Part shown: in pieces, positions 58,927 to 64,000 of the stretch
Numbering within the stretch: position 1 is the first letter of the stretch
Layout: each line of letters starts with the position of its first letter
Origin: Gordionus sp. m RMFG-2023
Taxonomy: Eukaryota; Nematomorpha; Gordioida; Chordodea; Parachordodidae
Length of the DNA: 64,000 nt
Direction: 5' to 3'
NCBI RefSeq assembly: GCF_954871325.1
Contig: NC_088775.1
Location: forward strand, 28,249,561-28,313,560
The notes under the pieces: model-generated
Told to the model about the DNA's origin: nothing
Database searches by the model: none
What the model saw: the letters and a program-made list of their open reading frames with translations, nothing else
Position numbers and translations under genes: made by a program

Positions 58927-59415
58927 TTACTTTGAAATGTTCAAAGAGTTTAAAAGCTCTATAAGACCTTCAATCTAAAATATCACCTTTCCTTTTGCAT
59001 ATTGGAATAATTACAATTTTTCGCCAGGATTAGTTCTTTGTGTGGCAATTAGATTGCATAAATTCGTTAACCATTCAATCTTTAGGTCATCAAAGTAATT
59101 GAGCTCGTGGCAAATTTTAAAGCTTTTAAGGGCCAAATGTTTTAAAAAATCTCAAATTAATCAAAATGTGTCAATCAAATAAGATTATCTTCTGCACACC
59201 TTTGCCATTATTCCTATGACCAACCAGTGTTGAGGCCAAGCGTTTGCAGCTCTTAAAAAAAATTAAAGAGCTATCTAAGAAGCATGATATGAGAGAGAAA
59301 TGGATTATTCATTGATATGTAGTTTTACCTTCGCATAGTTGTATTTTCAGATTTAATTTATCATTGGCGCAATTATGAGACTCATTGTGAGTCGCTCTTT
59401 CTTTTGTATTAGATT

Positions 59416-59768
59416 TAGAGATCTGCAAAAGTAGGCCCGGCCCGTACTTTGGGCCGGGTCTAATATTTTTTAAGAAAATTCGGGCCGGGCCTTAGAAATT
59501 TTTTAAAATATATCTAAATTTATCAATTTTATGTTGAATTTTTTATGTAAAATAAAAATATGTAATTTATTTATAGAAAGTAGACGCCGAATAACATATA
59601 TCTTTTATTTTGGGTAATTATAAAAATTAATTTCTATATTTAAATAAATTCAGGCCGGGCTAGCAAAATTTTTTAAAAAAATTTCGGGTTCAGGCCGGGC
59701 TGGGCAAAAATTTATAAAATAAATTTCGGGCCGGGCTTGAAAAATTAGGCCCGATGCAGATTTAGATT
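59416..59768. mobile_element. GC-rich MITE of the tgcagatctcta family
   Basis: The left side is tagagatctgcaaaagtagg, then GC blocks (gggccgggtctaat), an AT-rich centre, and gggcttgaaaaattaggccc to gatgcagattta on the right. Related to 44069-44499 and 59999-60467 in opposite orientation. The target duplication is not clear. Confidence 0.65.
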
Positions 59769-59998
59769 ATCATGTTTATGTTATTGTTGTTTTTTTATTT
59801 ATATAATAAGATTTACATTATTTGAGATTGTATTGAATTATCAAGTATAATGGGTGAAAAATTTGTAAATTTACATGATTATTCTTTTTTTTATCTGAGT
59901 AAAAAAATCTAAAAAGTATCATATAGTGATTCTTTGTGTTTCTTAAAGGATAAAAGAAACTTAAGCCTACCATAATTTTGTGCATTCATACTTTTAAT

Positions 59999-60467
59999 TA
60001 GTGATCAGCATCGGGCCTAATTTTTCAAGCCCGGCCCGAAATTATTTTCAAAAAAATTTTGCCAGCCCAGCCCGAACCCGAAATTTATTTTAAAAAAATT
60101 TACCGGCCCGAATTTATTTAAATATAGAAATTAATTGATTATATAATTTTAAAATAGTTCCAATTAGTGATTTGCTGGACTAATTTTTCCCCGGCTCGAA
60201 CCAATCTTTATAATTACTCAAAATAAAAGACATATGTTATATGGCGTTTAGTTTCAATAAATTAAATCAAAATTTTTTATTTTACATAAAAAATTCAATA
60301 TAAAATTGATAAATTTAGATATATTAAAAAAAATTTCCAAGGTCCGACCCGACCCGGCCCGAAATTTTTTTAAAAATATTAGGCCCGGCCCGAACCCGAT
60401 TATTTTAAGTAGATTTAGGCCTTAGCCCGACCCGAGGCCGGGCCGGACCTAACTTTGCAGATCTCTA
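59999..60467. mobile_element. GC-rich hAT-type MITE with exact 8 bp target duplication
   Basis: The ends are tagtgatcagcatcgggcc and actttgcagatctcta. The flanks cttttaat are identical (59991-59998 and 60468-60475). The centre shares aaagacatatgttatatgg and the GC blocks with 44069-44499. It lies in the QSOX intron. Confidence 0.85.
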
Positions 60468-60475
60468 CTTTTAAT

Positions 60476-60745
60476 ATCATAAAAATTAACGCTCTCGTCT
60501 TTTCTTTCTTAAAACATTTCTGTAACCCACCCCGCCTGATTTTAAATATCATAAAATCTTTATTAAATATTTTATATTATGTTCAACTTCAAATTGTGTT
60601 TTTTTTTGCTTTTACTTTTCTGAACAGTTCCATCTAAAATAGATTAAAATTAAGGAAAATAAAATATTCAAAAAAACAGTTCTGGACATAGGGTTAAATG
60701 AATCGAATAGTCGCGAAATAAATTGTTTTTAAAAAGACTACTGAC
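60476..60745 (-). other. QSOX intron, unique part next to the catalytic exon
   Basis: AT-rich sequence containing the donor of the catalytic exon. The complete intron (54960-60745) also holds the LINE, hAT and inverted-repeat elements listed separately. Confidence 0.6.
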
Positions 60746-61145
60746 CTTTGTCAAGTGGGCCCACTTTTTCACCGAGGCCAGCTCGATTGGACAAAGATTC
60801 AGCGTCGACCGCTACACAATCCGGGCAGAGCACGCGTGGTGGATATCGCCCTTTAGGATAGAGCGGGTCTTCGGAGGCATCCCGCGCAAGCCGCTCGTTG
60901 ACAGCGTTGTGAGTGCTCCAAAGCCAAAGTACGGCGGATTCTGCGTCCGAAATGACGTCCTCGACGTTGTTTGTATCATCTTTTTCATTCGTTAAAGAGG
61001 TAACATGATTGGCCGAAGTGAGCGGGGGAGCTAGGTGAGAGGCAGCCCGGGCAAAATTCATTGAACACTCATGGCAACTAAAGTAGTGTCGAACGAATTC
61101 GCGAATGGTTACAAGCAAGTTATACGGTTCGAGTTTTTGGAGAGC
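60746..61145 (-). CDS. QSOX: QSOX ERV/ALR catalytic exon
   Basis: The open frame reads LEPYNLLVTIREFVRHYFSC then HECSMNF. The CHEC here aligns with the redox-active C-x-x-C of the ERV/ALR domain (human QSOX1 has CRDC at this place). Next come VLWLWSTHNAVNERL (the FAD-contacting H-N-x-V-N-x-R-L), EDPLYPKGRYPPRVLCPDC (the second C-x-x-C of the domain) and an acidic linker. The acceptor is probably atcag before ctctcc (about 61145), and the donor is aaag|gtcagtag at 60746/60745. It ends in phase 1, compatible with the exon at 54523-54959. The upstream exons encoding thioredoxin and the rest of the ERV fold are not clearly seen in this window, so the gene is partial here. Confidence 0.9.
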
Positions 61146-61758
61146 TGATAATGCTTTAAATTTTGGGGATCAAGGTAATGATAATTTTGCGTTAAGCATA
61201 ATGCCAGTTGCAATTTAGACTCTAATAAGAGTATGACTATATAATACTTAAAATTTTAAAATTAATAAATAGGGTTTGCCATGATTAAATCAAGTGATTA
61301 AAATCGAGATTTAAATCAAATTCTTTTGTCGGTATTTTAAATCATTATTAGTTTATTTATTCAAATAATTTTTTTATTCACATTTAACTATATTTTGCAT
61401 AAAAGTTATGATGCATAGCTAATTTAATTATTATAAATAACTTCTTGTGCTGCGTTAAATCCTAGAATTTTTTGGGGATATAAAATTCCTATGGAAATAA
61501 AATAGTTACTTTATCTGTGCATATAAAAAAACACGTGCTTGGTTTGTTACATACAGTGACCCTATAAACAAGATAAAATATCTGCCAATCTTTAGACAAA
61601 TATTTTGGATCGGAGTGTAATAAATTAATGCACAAGTATATATAATTTTAATTTTAAGCTACTTTTACTTTTACCCTAACCACAAAATTCTAACAAAAAA
61701 AATTAAAATAGGTATCATCATAAATTTTAAACAAAATTAGATTTGGTAAATACTTTAC

Positions 61759-61912
61759 TGAGTTAGCTTGCCATTTAGCTAGGTTCATTGCCCGTAGCTC
61801 CTCAAAGTTTTTATGTTCAAGGCCAAAGGCACGGGCGTAACGAACGGTAGGTAGAAGTAATCGACTCTTAGATATTCCGGGGATAGGATATCCGGGTCTG
61901 GTACAAGGGGAC
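61759..61912 (-). CDS. Weak candidate exon upstream of the QSOX catalytic exon
   Basis: Bounded by a plausible acceptor (acctaaacag) and donor (aactca|gtaaagta). One open frame reads LLLPTVRYARAFGLEHKNFE then ELRAMNLAKWQANS. PTVRYARAF loosely resembles the FPTVRFFKAF motif of the QSOX thioredoxin domain. The splice phase does not fit the next exon directly, and several expected exons would be missing between them. It may instead be a decayed duplicate or an unrelated exon. Confidence 0.3.
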
Positions 61913-61929
61913 CCTGTTTAGGTGATGGT

Positions 61930-62466
61930 ATGCGGAATATTATTATAGGATACTAATTGGTTCCGTGTCGCAATCTCGAATTTTGGGAATCTGAGGGTAG
62001 CATTTTTGAAGGTTTTACGTGGTTGAGAATGAACTTATACATATATGGAAACAATACACAATTATGATTTATCAACTAAAAAAACACATTGTAAAAATTG
62101 GGGAAATTTCTAACTTTTCCCGGAAATTTCCCTTGTGTTACCCCTACTTATTATTTTATATCTCATTGGTTACTTGGATGACGGGAATTTGAGTATATGC
62201 CTTTTTGAAGTCGATTACCAAAAATATTTCCTTCTTGTATCCTTCTAAATCCTCAGTTTGGAAAAATTGTCTAAGTTTTGTATAGATATGATTGGTGATT
62301 CCCATTTGCTAATATCTAAACACTTTTACGCACATGGGATATCCAAAACCTTGGCACCGACAAAAGGCCCCAATCCACAAACCTTCAAAAATGCTACCCT
62401 CATATTCCCAAAATTCGAGATTGCGGCGCGGAACCAACTTAGTATCCTAGAGAAATATTCCGCAGG
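61930..62466. repeat. Inverted repeat with ~90 bp arms
   Basis: Arms 61930-62016 and 62377-62466 are inverted copies (caatctcgaattttgggaat against attcccaaaattcgagattg; tagcatttttgaaggtttta against accttcaaaaatgcta). The arms differ at several sites. The interior holds a possible RT fragment. It could be a foldback remnant or an inverted duplication. Confidence 0.65.
62175..62310 (-). pseudogene. Possible reverse transcriptase fragment
   Basis: The minus strand reads GITNHIYTKLRQFFQTEDLE and then EIFLVIDFKKAYTQIPVIQV. VIDFKKAYxQIP fits RT motif A, with the aspartate followed by F-x-K-A-Y. It is too short to classify and bounded by the inverted-repeat arms. Confidence 0.35.
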
Positions 62467-62489
62467 TTAAAACATGACTGAGGTATAAG

Positions 62490-62890
62490 GAGTAGGATTA
62501 TAGACTAAATAGATATGGATTAGATAGGGTAAATTCATTTTTTTGATAAACAAATATGACAGGTCATGTGATTATAGACAGACTATTATAAATTTTAATG
62601 AGGTAATGGCTATTTCCCTGAGTTGAAAGTAAATTTCTTAATTTTTGTTGTAAAACTTTACAACATAATACTCTTCTAAATTAATTATTATTCTATCTCA
62701 TTTGCAATTTTGGATAAAAATTTTACAAAATACATCGTCTTAATTAATTACCCAGCCTAGCAAATATATTTAAAATCAATAAGTAAAATTTATACATAAT
62801 ATAAGAAATTTTAAAGATAATTTTTAGTATAGAATATATTATGCTAAATCTATAAGAAAACAATGCATTTTATTGATAGTGTATCATCTG
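62490..62890 (+). repeat. Dispersed repeat, copy 2 (pair with 44830-45230)
   Basis: Same order of blocks as copy 1 with moderate divergence, ending ttgatagtgtatcatctg next to the hAT end at 62891. Confidence 0.55.
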
Positions 62891-64000
62891 CAGGGCAGTA
62901 GCTAGGAGCCGCTCCCCCAAAAACTTTTTTTTTGGCTTCCAAACCTGGCCCCCAAAAATTATTCCGGCCTCCAAATTTAAAAAAATTATTAATTATTTAA
63001 TTTTAGTTACCATTATATTAAATCTAAATGATAATACACACATTTTTTAGAAAAATATTATTTATTTAATTTATACAAATTAATAAACAAGAACATACCT
63101 ATAAAAATATTTAATAAAAAATATCCAATCACTCGTTTCATGAAAAAACAGCAAGTTATTTCCACATTTTTATTCCTCGTTAAAAAGACAAACCTCTTAT
63201 TAAACATGGCGGAGAGTACACACCATTATGTGGACTTGGAAGGAAGAAGTTGAAGGCAAATACGTTTGTTAAAGTCTATTTATTTATATTTACAACTTTT
63301 TTTACTTAAGTTTACCTAACTAAATGATGTAGGAAATATTTGTGTAGCCCAAGTGATGAATTTGAACATAAGGGATTTAGCAATTGGGAAAATGCGTCAG
63401 CTGCAAAGAAGGGAGTGTTAAAACATGAAAGCTCATTAAAATTCAATAACAAATTAGCATGGTAAAAGTCTTAATATAATAAGAATACTGAGATAAACAA
63501 ATTAAACGTAATCGTTATTATCTTAAATCAATATTTGATTAGCATACAGACCTTTTAGTGGGACTGGTTCAACAAAAATTACGTACGCTGCAAAAGATGA
63601 AAACATAATTTATTACTTTGGATTATTTATAGCAATGTTTTCATACACCATCCCAAAAGATCCTGAATTAAATAAAATTAAGAAATTAATACCCAAAAAT
63701 GCCCAATATACATCGCCCCAGATTCAAAACGAGGTAATATCTATTATAGTAGATTTGGTGCTTGAATATATCTCAGATAAATTTAACAAAAGTGAAAAGT
63801 CTTTTTTTGTCTTAAGGCTGTTGAGACAAAAGATGCATCAGGTTGTGAAAACCTGAGCTTAATTATTCGCTATATTTTTTTAAATTGCAATTATTAATTT
63901 ACATTGTCTTTCTGGTGAAAGCATTACTGATTGCATTTTAAAGCAACTTAATGAATTAAATATTAATTCAATAAATATAGATATGATGGTGCAAACGTCA
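62891..64000 (+). mobile_element. ZMYM-like hAT, 5' part, runs off the window
   Basis: The left end is cagggcagtagctaggagcc with C- and T-tracts inside, like the other ZMYM-type ends in the window. The transposase on the plus strand begins near 63340 and continues beyond base 64000, so the right end and target duplication cannot be checked. Confidence 0.65.
63340..64000 (+). pseudogene. ZMYM1-like hAT transposase, N-terminal part, frameshifted
   Basis: An N-terminal TTF-type zinc finger segment: CSPSDEFEHKGFSNWENASA then KKGVLKHESSLKF. Then NAQYTSPQIQNEVISIIVDL and EYISDKFNKSEKSFFVL (63635-63811). A frame change near 63813 leads to KAVETKDASGCENLSLIIRY, the D/E-T-K-D catalytic region of ZMYM1-like transposases. 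After another shift comes SGESITDCILKQLNELNINS, with the frame heading to YDGANV at the window edge. The order is right for the family. At least two frameshifts make it a pseudogene, though it is younger-looking than the relics at 9 and 57 kb. Confidence 0.8.

Noticed and set aside
60723-60995. 90-codon plus-strand ORF over the QSOX exon
   Set aside because: Shadow of the minus-strand exon with its conserved CxxC and HNxVNxRL motifs.

Overview
The window is AT-rich (roughly three quarters A+T), intron-bearing eukaryotic DNA. The one host gene I can name is a quiescin-type sulfhydryl oxidase (QSOX) on the minus strand. Its ERV/ALR exon and its C-terminal membrane-anchor exon join in compatible phase across a 5.8 kb intron full of transposons. 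That gene, together with ZMYM-type hAT, piggyBac and LINE relics, fits an animal, probably an invertebrate. I cannot name the species. Other host coding is sparse: a probable terminal exon of unknown function at 4281-4781 (+), a small candidate exon near 38.9 kb and a weak exon candidate near 61.8 kb.

Almost everything else is transposable elements nested in one another. hAT-superfamily elements dominate. Eight of them have exact or near-exact 8 bp target duplications readable directly in the sequence, and several inverted-repeat families are present. From left to right: 1-6.8 kb, mostly AT-rich unassigned DNA with one exon; 6.8-12 kb, two degraded hATs and two small inverted-repeat elements; 12.3-23.5 kb, an old inverted-repeat element carrying a hAT and a 7.9 kb foldback; 23.7-32.1 kb, a hAT split by a 6.5 kb foldback; 33-36.2 kb, a broken DIRS-like retroelement fossil next to a hAT with a BED finger (36.2-37.5 kb); 37.5-46 kb, hAT relics and short GC-rich elements; 46.2-52.6 kb, a piggyBac with TTAA ends carrying a small hAT-type element and a 4.4 kb foldback; 52.6-53.1 kb, a nuclease-like mobile-element domain; 54.5-61.2 kb, QSOX exons with a LINE, a ZMYM-like hAT and GC-rich inverted-repeat elements in the intron; 62.9-64 kb, the start of another ZMYM-like hAT that runs off the window.

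The most striking feature is the three large foldback elements (15.4-23.3, 24.4-30.9 and 48.0-52.4 kb). Each has hAT-like ends (tagtgttg...), an apparent 8 bp target duplication, and long arms built from ~119 bp satellite monomers. The monomers run in opposite orientation in the two arms. All monomers share a palindromic core TGACAATTGTCA although the rest of the monomer has diverged between families. Two of the arrays show higher-order periodicity (about 1.3 kb and about 238 bp). The loop of one foldback holds a hAT dimerisation domain, which points to their origin. This satellite-bearing hAT foldback family is the best candidate here for something undescribed.
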